This document shows, one piece after another, positions 37,603-46,457 of a DNA stretch of 64,000 bases; positions within the stretch are counted from its first letter, which is position 1, and the number at the start of each line of letters is the position of its first letter. The stretch lies in NCBI RefSeq assembly GCF_021012795.1, contig NZ_VFYU01000015.1:124001-188000 (forward strand), read 5' to 3'. This DNA is from Psychrobacter sp. I-STPA10. GTDB taxonomy: Bacteria; Pseudomonadota; Gammaproteobacteria; Pseudomonadales; Moraxellaceae. Below the pieces are notes generated by a model, which ran no database searches, was not told where the DNA came from, and saw only the letters and a list, made by a program, of their open reading frames with translations. The position numbers were made by a program, and so were the translations under genes.

Positions 37603-39315
37603 ATGTTGACCTCCTTAACCTTACAAAATTTTGCATTAATTGAGCAGCATGAGCTTAATTTTTGTACAGGGTTTAATGTGATTACAGGCGAGACTGGCGC
37701 AGGAAAATCGCTGTTATTAGATGCCTTATCTTTATGTGTTGGGGGGCGCAGTGACAGTGGCATGGTACGACATGGGCAAACATCTGCTGAGATTTATGCC
37801 CAGTTTGATGCGAGCTCTCCTGCCATTACTGCATGGTTTACAGACAACGAGCGTGAACTGCCTGAAGATGACTCCTTACTGATTCGCCGCCAATTAAATG
37901 CCCAAGGACGCTCAAAAGCGTGGCTCAATGGCACACCTGTGAGCTTAGCTGAGCTAAAAGATTTGGGCAGATTACTGGTGAATATCCATAGTCAACATGC
38001 ACAGCAAGCCTTATTAAAGCCGCAATTTGTGGTGGAATGGCTTGATAAAATGGCAGGTTTACAAGACATGGCCACACAAACAGCAGCTTTATATCAACAC
38101 TATCGCAAACAACAGCGACAAGCAAAAGAATTGGCAGATGCTGCCACGCATCGTCAAGACCGTATTGCTTTGCTTGAAAGTCAACTGGCTGAAATTACCC
38201 CTTTACTTAATATTGATTTTAAGCAAATTGAGGCTGAACATGAGGAAGTATCCAACCTTGAAAGCCTTATGCAAGAAGCCAGTCAAGCACTGTATTTGCT
38301 CGAAAATGATATGGATAATGGTAATGATGCCATAGATGTGATGGGACAGCTTGGGCGTGCCATCAAAATATGTGATAGCCAAAGTAGTGTCAGTCAAACA
38401 TTTGCGCAAGCATCTGAACAGCTCTATCTAGCACAGCAACAAATTAGCGAAGCCGCCAGTTTACTCGCTGATTATGCCGAACAACAAATGCCTGACCCTG
38501 AACGTCTTGAACAACTTAACGAACTGGTAAGTTTGGCGCACCGCCTCTCTCGTAAGCATGGTCTGCCAACTGCTGAGCTTATTGTTGAAGCAGTACAGTG
38601 GCAAACTGAGCTAGAGTCGCTGCAAAATCAGCCCAGCAGCGATGTGATGCAAGAGCAAGTCATACAAGCTAAACAGCGCTTTATTAAAGCAGCACAAGCA
38701 CTCAATACAGCTCGAATGGCAGCTGCACCTAAAATATGTGAGCTTCTAGTGGCAGGTCTGCAACCTTTGGCACTGCCTAATGCACAATGTTGCTTTGATT
38801 TTTATGAAAAATCGCCTGATAACTATAATGCACAAGGCACACATGATATTGAGTTGATGTTTAGCGCCAATGTGGGTATGCCGATGCAACCATTATATAA
38901 GATTGCCTCTGGGGGCGAGCTATCACGCATGGCGTTGGTAATGCAGGTATTATTAGCAACTCAGTCTACACAAACAGATAACCAACATAATAATGAACGT
39001 CAGCCGATGTTGGTCTTTGATGAGGTTGATGTGGGTATCAGTGGTGCAACGGCGCAAGTGGTGGGCGGATTGTTGCGCCAATTAGGGCAGCAACGGCAAT
39101 TATTGGCAATCACCCATCAAGCACAGGTGGCATCACAGGCGCATCAGCACATTTTGGTACAAAAACACCATGATACCCAAACCACAAGCTCGCTATCGGT
39201 ACTGACAGGCGATGCACAGGTAGATGAGTTGGCACGCATGTCTGGGGGTGTTACCATTACTGAGGTGACCCGTGAACATGCCCGCAGTTTGTTGGCGGAT
39301 GTGACGGGTAGATAA
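37603..39315 (+). CDS. recN: DNA repair protein RecN
   Basis: This 570-residue SMC-like ATPase acts in double-strand-break repair. Walker A GETGAGKSLLLDAL lies near 27-40, followed by the QHAQQALL region. A long coiled coil spans roughly 150-370. The ABC signature ASGGELSRMALVMQVL lies near 430, and Walker B MLVFDEVDVGISG near 468. Length is slightly above E. coli's 553. The ATG lies 21 bp after a weak Shine-Dalgarno region (GAGAAGAGA). Confidence 0.97.
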   Translation: MLTSLTLQNFALIEQHELNFCTGFNVITGETGAGKSLLLDALSLCVGGRSDSGMVRHGQTSAEIYAQFDASSPAITAWFTDNERELPEDDSLLIRRQLNAQGRSKAWLNGTPVSLAELKDLGRLLVNIHSQHAQQALLKPQFVVEWLDKMAGLQDMATQTAALYQHYRKQQRQAKELADAATHRQDRIALLESQLAEITPLLNIDFKQIEAEHEEVSNLESLMQEASQALYLLENDMDNGNDAIDVMGQLGRAIKICDSQSSVSQTFAQASEQLYLAQQQISEAASLLADYAEQQMPDPERLEQLNELVSLAHRLSRKHGLPTAELIVEAVQWQTELESLQNQPSSDVMQEQVIQAKQRFIKAAQALNTARMAAAPKICELLVAGLQPLALPNAQCCFDFYEKSPDNYNAQGTHDIELMFSANVGMPMQPLYKIASGGELSRMALVMQVLLATQSTQTDNQHNNERQPMLVFDEVDVGISGATAQVVGGLLRQLGQQRQLLAITHQAQVASQAHQHILVQKHHDTQTTSSLSVLTGDAQVDELARMSGGVTITEVTREHARSLLADVTGR

Positions 39316-39461
39316 CTTATATCAGTTGGCAATCCTTACAGCCCTCACTCCCCCTACTCTTTATCTTTAACACTTTGATATGATACTTTGTTATCAGAGT
39401 GCTTTGATATATCAACGCTTTGCTTTGATTTTAAAATTTAATTATTTGGTACTGACTTCTT

Positions 39462-40028
39462 ATGGTAAAAAAAAGCAACCTCACTCATCATTTTTTGATT
39501 GCCACCCCTAAAATGCCCGACCCACGTTTTAATCGTACCTTGGTGTATGTGTGTCGCCACGACCCACATGGGGTACTTGGATTGGTGGTCAATAAGCCAA
39601 TTTTAGATGCCAATGTTGGTAAATTGCTTGAGGATTTGGATATTGAGGTGAAAGACAGTTGTGTGATGGGAGATACAGCACTTGAGGGGGGTCCTATGTA
39701 TCCTGAGATTGGTTTTGTACTCCATACGGGGCAACCACAGTGGGCATCGTCATTTGCGATTTCGGAAAATAGTTGTATTACCACCAGTCGTGATATTCTA
39801 CAACACATTGCACAGGGGCAAGGGGTGGGACATTATCATTTGTGCTTGGGTCATGCCAGTTGGCGTAAAAATCAGTTAGAGGCTGAGATTGCTCAGGGTG
39901 ATTGGCTGGTGTGTCCTGCGGATTTGTCGTTGTTGTTTGAGATACCTTTTGATGAGCGTTGGCATCAGGCGGGTGAAAAAATTGGCGTACATTTGGATTT
40001 TTTAAGTGATGATATTGGTCATGCTTAG
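39462..40028 (+). CDS. YqgE/AlgH family (UPF0301) protein
   Basis: This 188-residue protein has the UPF0301 pattern: [23 protein letters not shown] near the N-terminus, [10 protein letters not shown], the [16 protein letters not shown] segment (canonical GGPV replaced by GGPM) and [26 protein letters not shown]. The function of the family is unsettled (AlgH was linked to alginate regulation in Pseudomonas). It lies upstream of ruvX, the same pairing as yqgE-yqgF in E. coli, but 377 bp containing two palindromic elements separate them here. Confidence 0.92.
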   Translation: MVKKSNLTHHFLIATPKMPDPRFNRTLVYVCRHDPHGVLGLVVNKPILDANVGKLLEDLDIEVKDSCVMGDTALEGGPMYPEIGFVLHTGQPQWASSFAISENSCITTSRDILQHIAQGQGVGHYHLCLGHASWRKNQLEAEIAQGDWLVCPADLSLLFEIPFDERWHQAGEKIGVHLDFLSDDIGHA

Positions 40029-40067
40029 GGTGAATAATGTGATGCCAGTGGCTTGGGTAAGGCTTTT

Positions 40068-40213
40068 TAGCCACGATAGTAGCGGTATCCTTGCCTTGCC
40101 AGTGGGTATGCTGACTTAGGCTGAGTGGGGTGTCGAGGCAACAGCAACCTGCTCAGCCTGTAGGAAGCAACCCACTGGTCAGGTAAGATACAAGCGGATA
40201 GCGTGATTGGCTA
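40068..40213. other. 146-bp GC-rich imperfect palindrome (structured RNA or MITE)
   Basis: Nested arms fold this stretch into one long rod: TAGCCA / TGGCTA at the base, GTATCCTTGCC / GGTAAGATAC, CCAGTGGGT (40099-40107) / ACCCACTGG (40170-40178), and AGGCTGAG (40118-40125) / CTCAGCCT (40152-40159), with an apical loop around TCGAGGCAACAGC. It is more GC-rich than the surrounding DNA and has no ORF. It could be a non-coding RNA or the inverted-repeat remains of a mobile element; the arms' length favours either. Confidence 0.55.
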
Positions 40214-40230
40214 CACATAAACAATAATAA

Positions 40231-40362
40231 TAGGACTTACGCAGTTTTAAAGATTGTTGGCGACTGGGTATCATTTACTCGCTGGCTGTACGTAGTTCTA
40301 GAGGCTCAATATAATCCCCAGTCGTTTTATAAGACAAATATCGTACTTTTACGTAAGTCCTA
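40231..40362. mobile_element. MITE with TAGGACTTACG ends and 8-bp duplication
   Basis: This 132-bp element has inverted ends TAGGACTTACG and CGTAAGTCCTA and inner arms CGACTGGG / CCCAGTCG. It is flanked on both sides by AATAATAA (40223-40230 and 40363-40370), consistent with an 8-bp target duplication, although that sequence is low-complexity. It is too short for a transposase and lies just upstream of ruvX. Confidence 0.75.
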
Positions 40363-40405
40363 AATAATAATAATTTTAATAATACAACTTAACTAGGTTG
40401 AGAAA

Positions 40406-40915
40406 ATGGCAATTGAGCAAGAGATGCTGACACAACATACCGCCCCAGATAAGATGACAGATAAGACGATACTGGTGTTGGGGCTGGATTATGGGGTCAA
40501 AAAAATGGGCATGGCACTCGGCAATGAGTTGACTGGAGATGCACGTCCGTTTGAGATTTTGGCGATGAATAATGGTCAGCCAGATTGGGATAATTTGCTT
40601 GGAATCATTGCAACTTGGGGCATTGGCATTGTGGTGGTGGGGCTACCGCTGAATATGGACGGTAGTGATTCGATGATTGCTAAGCGGGCACATAAGTTTG
40701 CTCGACGCTTGGCGCATCGGTTGACTGAGCATCATTTGCCTGTGCGGGTGCGAATGTATGATGAGCGTTTGACCTCGGTCTATGCGCGTGAGTTGGCGTG
40801 GGAGTTGGGACTGATTAAGTCGCCTCATCAGCCGATTGATGATGTGTCGGCGTGTTTGTTGTTAAATACGTATTTTTCAGACACAAGTAAAGCAGTTGAG
40901 ATTGCGATGGGTTAG
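40406..40915 (+). CDS. ruvX: RuvX/YqgF family Holliday-junction resolvase-like protein
   Basis: This 169-residue RNase H-fold protein is implicated in 16S rRNA 5' processing and Holliday-junction resolution. The catalytic acidic residues lie in LGLDYGVKKMGMALG (Asp near 30), in YDERLTSVYA and in DDVSACLLLNTY near the C-terminus. GLPLNMDGSDS is the expected family motif. The N-terminus has about 20 extra residues before the fold. The Shine-Dalgarno is AGGTTGAG. Confidence 0.92.
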   Translation: MAIEQEMLTQHTAPDKMTDKTILVLGLDYGVKKMGMALGNELTGDARPFEILAMNNGQPDWDNLLGIIATWGIGIVVVGLPLNMDGSDSMIAKRAHKFARRLAHRLTEHHLPVRVRMYDERLTSVYARELAWELGLIKSPHQPIDDVSACLLLNTYFSDTSKAVEIAMG

Positions 40916-40936
40916 TGATTTTGTCGATATTTATAA

Positions 40937-41149
40937 GGGTCTGTTGAACTTTCACCCCGTCAGGCTAATATCCACAAGGATTACAGCTATTTTTTACTTT
41001 CATGTAAAAATTGGCTAAATTTGCCTTATTCTACGTTAATGAACTGGTTAATATCTCGATATTACCTACGTTCATTGCCTTGACTAAGTCACTGTTTGTT
41101 AAAATTAGTTTCTCAATTTTTCCTATGAAGATGAATGTTCAACAGACCC
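40937..41149. mobile_element. MITE with GGGTCTGTTGAAC ends
   Basis: This 213-bp element has perfect 13-bp inverted ends GGGTCTGTTGAAC and GTTCAACAGACCC. The right end continues into TGAATGTTCA, matching the orphan end at 10199-10231. No clear target duplication is visible. An open frame through it has no coding character. It fills most of the gap between ruvX and the next gene. Confidence 0.75.
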
Positions 41150-41225
41150 AAATTTATCGCACCTTTAGTCGTTGTTTAATAGTTGTTGTTATTTATTATT
41201 GTGCATTGGATATTTTGGAATTTTT

Positions 41226-41771
41226 ATGCCGTCACCACAAAATCAGTCACACCCTCATCAAGAGCATCAAGAAGATGCGCCTATCGCAGGCTTTGTGCCG
41301 TTAGCGATTGCACGTATTCGTGAGGCACAAAAACTCAATCGTGTGGCGGTCATTTTGGTGTGTGTGGCGTTGGCGTGTTTTATGTTTTTTGGCACGCTGG
41401 CATCAGTGCCCGCTTTTCGTGACAGTCGCTTGATGTATTTGTTGTTTCATTATTTGCCCTATGCGTTGGTGGGGTTGTCCATTCCACTATCACTATATGA
41501 TGCGTTTATTATCCATCGTTATCGTTTAAATCAGCCGTCCATTTTGCTGTTAAGTGTGGGTATTGCGTCTACGTTGCTGGTGGTGTGTTTGTTGTGGCAA
41601 TTAGAAAATTGGCTGTGGTTGGCAATGGCTGCATGGATTGGCATAGCATTTTTGTTTAAAGCCAATTTTAAGCGGTTTTTTAATTTTTTACAGGAACAGT
41701 CACAAAATCCCTTACAGAATCAACCTCAAGAACCGTCCACAGCCGATACGCAAAGCGTTTCCAGTGATTAG
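41226..41771 (+). CDS. uncharacterised four-pass membrane protein
   Basis: I do not recognise this 181-residue protein. A Gln/His-rich cytoplasmic start (MPSPQNQSHPHQEHQED) is followed by a conserved-looking helix (FVPLAIARIREAQKLNR) and then four membrane segments (roughly 40-60, 72-92, 106-126, 128-144). The tail is hydrophilic and Gln/Pro-rich. I start at 41226, where TTGGA lies upstream and the hydrophilic N-terminus makes sense; the frame could extend 18 codons into the MITE flank. Confidence 0.65.
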   Translation: MPSPQNQSHPHQEHQEDAPIAGFVPLAIARIREAQKLNRVAVILVCVALACFMFFGTLASVPAFRDSRLMYLLFHYLPYALVGLSIPLSLYDAFIIHRYRLNQPSILLLSVGIASTLLVVCLLWQLENWLWLAMAAWIGIAFLFKANFKRFFNFLQEQSQNPLQNQPQEPSTADTQSVSSD

Positions 41772-41855
41772 ATAATGAGTTTATCTGTCTTTTCTTGCTA
41801 ACCCAATAAGACAAAACCCTATATCCTATATAAAAACAAGTTAAAAGAGCTAAAT

Positions 41856-42176
41856 ATGAGCCAGCTATCAAACGAAACTGAGTTAACCATTGACCATTAT
41901 TTGGATACGCAAGGGCTGATTTGCCCAGAGCCAGTGATGTTATTGCATAAAAGTATCCGCCATGCCGAAGCGGGTGAGTTGATTGAGGTGTTGGCAACGG
42001 ACCCTGCAACCACACGAGACATTCCAAATTTTTGTCGCCATTTGGGGCATCAACTGTTAGTGCAACAAACTTTAGCGCAAACATTGGATACAGATAGTAC
42101 AAATAACATGAATAATATGAATAACATGAATAATATCAGCCACTATCGCTATGTGATTCAAAAAAAGCAGGCATGA
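41856..42176 (+). CDS. TusA-like sulfur carrier protein
   Basis: This 106-residue protein has the TusA/SirA signature LDTQGLICPEPVMLLHKSI, with the sulfur-accepting Cys23, followed by GELIEVLATDPATTRDIPNFCRHLGHQL. TusA passes persulfide sulfur from IscS to TusBCD for 2-thiouridine in tRNA. It is longer than the about 80 residues of E. coli TusA, because an Asn-Asn-Met repeat (encoded at 42102-42137) is inserted before the last strand (YRYVIQKK). A possible weak Shine-Dalgarno precedes the ATG. Confidence 0.88.
   Translation: MSQLSNETELTIDHYLDTQGLICPEPVMLLHKSIRHAEAGELIEVLATDPATTRDIPNFCRHLGHQLLVQQTLAQTLDTDSTNNMNNMNNMNNISHYRYVIQKKQA
42102..42137 (+). repeat. 9-bp tandem repeat inside the TusA-like gene
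   Basis: Four units of AATAAYATG (the last ends in C) encode Asn-Asn-Met three times and Asn-Asn-Ile. The true period is 18 bp, as C and T alternate. It is in frame, so copy-number change would lengthen or shorten the loop without a frameshift. Confidence 0.85.
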
Positions 42177-42261
42177 TAAACATATCATCAAGAGATGATA
42201 AACCGACTATCAAAACATTTAAAATGTTGAAAGTATTGATATTAAGAGCATTGAGAAAATT

Positions 42262-43200
42262 ATGAGCCGAGTGCGTGCCCTACAACCTCGACAGCCTAAG
42301 GCGTTGGCGGTGGACGAAGAGCCTGAATATATCACTGAATTTCGTCAAGCAATGCTGGCACGTGGGCTGTCGACACGTACGCGTAATGCCTATGTGCGTG
42401 ATTTGCGCCATTGTGAGACCATGTGTCCCAAAGCATTGACTCGTTGGGACGATACCGACGTTTTGCACTGTTTAACCAGCCTACAAAAAGCGGACAAAAC
42501 GCCACGTACACAGGCACGAATGCTGTCAAGTTTGCGTCAGTTTTATCTGTGGATGGTGGGCAATGAACGCCGAGAAGATAACCCTTGCGCCCGTATCAAA
42601 GCCCCAAAGATTGGACGGGCTTTACCAAAGGATTTATCCGAAAGCGATGTCGAAAATCTGCTGGGTGCGCCAGATACCAGTACCGCTATTGGACTGCGTG
42701 ATAAAGCCATGCTTGAGGTGCTGTATGCTTGTGGTCTGCGGGTGTCTGAGTTGATGAATTTGTCACTTGAGCAGGTCAATCTGAATGCAGGTTGGCTACA
42801 AATTACGGGGAAGGGTAATAAAACCCGTTTGGTGCCATTGGGTGACTATGCCAATATGGCACTGAGTGATTATTTGACCCACGGACGAAGGGATTTGGTG
42901 GCACACCTAAAAGCAGGTAATTGTCAGGCGGTGTTTTTGACCACTCAAGGGGGCTATATGACTCGGCAAAACTTTTGGTATATGCTCAAAAAATACGCCA
43001 AAGTAGCGGGCATTACTAAGGATATTTCTCCACACACACTACGCCATGCTTTTGCTACCCATCTGCTCAATCACGGTGCAGATTTGCGTAGTGTGCAGTT
43101 ATTATTGGGGCACAGTGATTTATCCACCACCCAAATTTATACCCATGTGGCGACCGCTCGCCTACAAGCGTTGCATCAAGCGCATCACCCACGCGGTTAG
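42262..43200 (+). CDS. xerD: site-specific tyrosine recombinase XerD
   Basis: This 312-residue recombinase resolves chromosome dimers at dif with XerC and FtsK. The N-terminal SAM-like DNA-binding domain (about 25-115) is followed by the catalytic domain, with Arg in YACGLRVSEL, Lys in TGKGNKTR, HTLRHAFATHLLNHGADLR, the GHSDLSTTQ box and the nucleophile Tyr in IYTHVA. The ending RLQALHQAHHPRG is typical of XerD and not XerC. Confidence 0.93.
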   Translation: MSRVRALQPRQPKALAVDEEPEYITEFRQAMLARGLSTRTRNAYVRDLRHCETMCPKALTRWDDTDVLHCLTSLQKADKTPRTQARMLSSLRQFYLWMVGNERREDNPCARIKAPKIGRALPKDLSESDVENLLGAPDTSTAIGLRDKAMLEVLYACGLRVSELMNLSLEQVNLNAGWLQITGKGNKTRLVPLGDYANMALSDYLTHGRRDLVAHLKAGNCQAVFLTTQGGYMTRQNFWYMLKKYAKVAGITKDISPHTLRHAFATHLLNHGADLRSVQLLLGHSDLSTTQIYTHVATARLQALHQAHHPRG

Positions 43201-43311
43201 CTGTTAGTACGGGTAGTATTAAATAATTAGTAATTATCCCCTCCCCCTGATGTAACTGTATGTAACTTTAATATTTAACCTCAATAACAAAACCAATCAG
43301 CAGATATTTTT

Positions 43312-44787
43312 ATGACAACCACTCCGCATAATACCTCAACCACCTCTTCCATTGATGCCCTTTTTAATGAGGATACAACGACCATTCATGAAGACAATCC
43401 AATCCATGATCATGATATGAATGAGTTAACTCAGTTATTAGAAAATACGGTGTTTGAGAGCTTTGATGAAGGGCTGTATATCGGCATGATGTCAGGCACC
43501 AGCCTTGATGCCCTTGATGCGGTGATTTGTCGTTTTAATCCAACTTCAGCGCATAACAATGCAAATATAGAAGATAAAGGCCATAATCATAAGCAAACGA
43601 CTGGGTTATCATTACAACTGCTTGCTACTCACTCTAAACCTCTCCCCAATGAGTTACGTACGGTATTGTTGGCATTGTGTCAGCCAAATGGGGTGGCAAA
43701 TTTGTCGCCAGCGTTTATTAACAGTATTGCCAGTCTAAATAAAAAGACAGATAGCCAAAATGAGTTACTGAGTGAGCTAGATTGGTGGGGCTGGGCAAGT
43801 AGGCACTATGCATTGTTTGCCAGTGAGGTAGTGGCTGAATTACTCAGTCAATCTCAAACAGACAGTGAAGAAGTGATTGCCATTGGTTGCCACGGTCAAA
43901 CGGTACGCCACCGCCCACAACTTGGATTTTCACTACAATTGGTCGATGCCAATTTGCTTGCCGAATACACAGGCATGACTACTGTCAGTGATTTTCGACG
44001 CCGTGATATGGCGGTGGGTGGACAAGGCGCACCACTTGTGCCTGCGTTTCATCAAGCGTTGTTTTGTCACCCAACCCAAACCCGAGTGGTGCTCAATCTT
44101 GGTGGCATTGCCAATTTAACCTTATTGCCACCTTTAACAGCAAATACAATCAATGAGACAAACAAAACCACTCAAGCAGGTATGAGTCAAGTCATTGGCT
44201 TTGATACCGGTCCTGCCAATTTATTATTAGATGCATGGGCACACAAGCATACTGGCAATCCTTATGATGCAGGGGGTGAGTGGGGGCGTTCAGGGCAAAT
44301 CATACCTCCCCTATTAAGCCAATTATTAACCCATGCTTTTTTTGCTCAACCTGCACCCAAAAGCACAGGACGAGAGGACTTTAATCTGTCATGGCTTGAG
44401 CATCAGCTAGAAATTTTTGCTCAAACACATACGGATAACTTGTTAAGTCCTGCCAATATACAAGCAACTTTGACTGAGTTAACCGCTATATCGAGCAGTG
44501 AGCAAATTATGTATTGCCTATCGGCTAATAAGTTACCAAAAGAAACTGCTACAGTGTATGTATGTGGTGGCGGTGCTTACAATGTGTATTTGCTGGAGCG
44601 TCTTAAGTTTCATTTGCCCAATGTTAGCATAGAGACGACACAAAGCTTAGGGCTTGCACCTACTTGGGTCGAAGCGGTGGCATTTGCATGGCTTGCCCGC
44701 CAAACCATCATGGGAGAGGTAGGTAATTTGCCTGCGGTTACAGGCGCAAGCAAAGGCGTGGTATTAGGACAGGTGTGTTTTGCTTAG
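43312..44787 (+). CDS. anmK: anhydro-N-acetylmuramic acid kinase
   Basis: This 491-residue enzyme phosphorylates and opens the 1,6-anhydro ring of anhydroMurNAc in cell-wall recycling. The family start YIGMMSGTSLDALDAV lies near 57, followed by IGCHGQTVRHRP, RDMAVGGQGAPLVPAFH, VLNLGGIANLT, GFDTGPANLLLDAW and the C-terminal YVCGGGAYNVYLLERL. E. coli AnmK has 369 residues; the excess is a roughly 55-residue acidic N-terminal extension and several low-complexity loops. The start has no strong Shine-Dalgarno. Confidence 0.93.
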   Translation: MTTTPHNTSTTSSIDALFNEDTTTIHEDNPIHDHDMNELTQLLENTVFESFDEGLYIGMMSGTSLDALDAVICRFNPTSAHNNANIEDKGHNHKQTTGLSLQLLATHSKPLPNELRTVLLALCQPNGVANLSPAFINSIASLNKKTDSQNELLSELDWWGWASRHYALFASEVVAELLSQSQTDSEEVIAIGCHGQTVRHRPQLGFSLQLVDANLLAEYTGMTTVSDFRRRDMAVGGQGAPLVPAFHQALFCHPTQTRVVLNLGGIANLTLLPPLTANTINETNKTTQAGMSQVIGFDTGPANLLLDAWAHKHTGNPYDAGGEWGRSGQIIPPLLSQLLTHAFFAQPAPKSTGREDFNLSWLEHQLEIFAQTHTDNLLSPANIQATLTELTAISSSEQIMYCLSANKLPKETATVYVCGGGAYNVYLLERLKFHLPNVSIETTQSLGLAPTWVEAVAFAWLARQTIMGEVGNLPAVTGASKGVVLGQVCFA

Positions 44788-44854
44788 AATACATTTACTG
44801 GGATAGTGGTGACGGTAATAACAAGGATAGGATATAAAAATGAGCCAAAAAAAT

Positions 44855-44872
44855 AGTTTACGCTTGTAAACT
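44855..44872 (+). terminator. small hairpin between anmK and fabF
   Basis: AGTTTAC-GCTT-GTAAACT is followed a few bases later by a run of eight Ts. It is about 70 bp past the anmK stop and may be its terminator, though the stem is AT-rich. Confidence 0.5.
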
Positions 44873-44964
44873 GGTGTTTTTTTTAAAAAGTCATGCTAAG
44901 ATGGAAAATATTTTATGCAACCATTTGTTTCATTTTCCATCCGCTATTTATTGAGAGTATTTCT

Positions 44965-46314
44965 ATGACTCAGGGCAACATGATTCACAGTAATCAAACA
45001 CAGCCACAGACCAAACCACCCCATCATCAGCGTCCTGACTACCAACGAGTTGTCATTACTGGTATGGGTGCAGTAACTCCATTAGGACTCACGGTAGAGA
45101 CTACATGGCAACGCTTACTGGCGGGTGAAAGTGGTATTGATACCATTTCTCACTTTGATGCCACGGATTTTCGCGCGCAGTTTGCAGGTACGGTCAAAGA
45201 TTTTGACGCCAAAGATTATATGAATGCCAAAGATGCACGCCGCTATGATGAATTTATGCACTATGCCATTGCCGCTGCCAGTATGGCACTAAAAGATGCG
45301 GGCTTTATTGGCAGTGTCGATGCACAAAACACCCCCGTTACTGGTGTCGATGCTGAGCGTTTTGGGATTGTACTTGGCTCAGGCATTGGTGGGATTCAAA
45401 CCATTGAAGACAGCTGTGATACCCTACAAAACAAAGGGCCAAAGAAGGTCTCTCCCTTTATCATTCCAGGGACAATTGTCAATATGCCCGCAGGACTGGT
45501 CGCCATTAAACATGGCTTAAAAGGACCAAATCTTGCCACAGCAACTGCTTGTACCACTGCCACTCATGCTATCGGACTTGCTGCTCGCTTAATCGCTTAT
45601 GGTGATGCCGATGTTATGCTCGCTGGGGGTAGCGAAAAAGCCTCTAGCCCACTGGGCATGTCAGGATTTGCTGCCATGCATGCATTATCGACTCGTAACG
45701 ATGCACCACAACAAGCCTCACGTCCATTTGACAAAGACCGTGATGGTTTTGTCTTAGGTGATGGTTCGGGGGTTTTGATTTTAGAGAGTCTGGCACATGC
45801 CAAAGCGCGTGGCGCAACCATCTTAGCTGAGCTTGCAGGCTTTGGTATGAGTGATGATGCCAGCCACATTACCGCTCCTCCCGAAAATGGTGAAGGCGCT
45901 GCCCGTGCGATGAAGCACGCTTTAAATGATGCAGGTATTGATGCCTCTCAGGTAGGCTATATCAATGCACACGGTACCAGCACGCCAGCAGGAGATGTTG
46001 CCGAATCACTGGCGATTGAAAGTGTGTTTAGTGAAAATAAAAATGATATTTTGGTGAGCTCTACCAAGTCTATGACAGGGCATTTATTGGGTGCAGCAGG
46101 AGGTATTGAAGCCATCTTTACGGTGCTTGCATTACAAAATCAAATCATTCCACCCACCATTAATTTAGATAATCCAGATGAGCAATGTCGTCTTGATTAT
46201 GTGCCACATACCGCCCGTCAAGTCAGTGGTCTTGATTATGCGTTGTCTAATAGCTTTGGCTTTGGTGGCACCAATGGCTCATTGGTTTTTGCCCGTTGGT
46301 CTGAAGCCACCTAA
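44965..46314 (+). CDS. fabF: 3-oxoacyl-[acyl-carrier-protein] synthase II
   Basis: This 449-residue condensing enzyme elongates fatty acids, including the C16:1 to C18:1 step. The catalytic Cys196 lies in [12 protein letters not shown], the active-site His in [11 protein letters not shown] and in [13 protein letters not shown], with [11 protein letters not shown] near the end. I chose ATG 44965, because GAGAG lies upstream and the family start [14 protein letters not shown] follows after a roughly 30-residue hydrophilic leader. The frame is open 24 codons further up, with a hydrophobic sequence foreign to the family. Confidence 0.95.
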   Translation: MTQGNMIHSNQTQPQTKPPHHQRPDYQRVVITGMGAVTPLGLTVETTWQRLLAGESGIDTISHFDATDFRAQFAGTVKDFDAKDYMNAKDARRYDEFMHYAIAAASMALKDAGFIGSVDAQNTPVTGVDAERFGIVLGSGIGGIQTIEDSCDTLQNKGPKKVSPFIIPGTIVNMPAGLVAIKHGLKGPNLATATACTTATHAIGLAARLIAYGDADVMLAGGSEKASSPLGMSGFAAMHALSTRNDAPQQASRPFDKDRDGFVLGDGSGVLILESLAHAKARGATILAELAGFGMSDDASHITAPPENGEGAARAMKHALNDAGIDASQVGYINAHGTSTPAGDVAESLAIESVFSENKNDILVSSTKSMTGHLLGAAGGIEAIFTVLALQNQIIPPTINLDNPDEQCRLDYVPHTARQVSGLDYALSNSFGFGGTNGSLVFARWSEAT

Positions 46315-46382
46315 GCACCTAAGCTACCCAACCACTTTACTTTGATGTAGCTCATTAAGCTTTCATAACGCTTTTGTACTTG

Positions 46383-46425
46383 AACCCCCCTATTATGCTT
46401 GCGTATGATAAGGGGGTTATTTTTT
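46383..46425 (+). terminator. rho-independent terminator of fabF
   Basis: AACCCCC pairs with GGGGGTT, with further pairing TATTATGC / GCGTATGATA inward, followed by a T-run. It lies 69 bp past the fabF stop. Confidence 0.85.
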
Positions 46426-46457
46426 ATCCTCGATTTTTATAATTTATTGGAATACTC

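Noticed and set aside
39340..39440. repeated CTTTGATAT stretches between recN and yqgE
   Set aside because: The units are short and irregular, so they are most simply AT-rich chance similarity.
40068..40213. SRP (4.5S) RNA as the identity of the long palindrome
   Set aside because: It contains CAG and GGAAGCA elements like the SRP apical domain, but they fall in a lower part of the rod and the expected tetraloop geometry is not met.
41011..41304. 97-codon open frame downstream of ruvX
   Set aside because: It lies largely within the GGGTCTGTTGAAC element and runs into the start of the next gene in another frame, with no Shine-Dalgarno or coding character.
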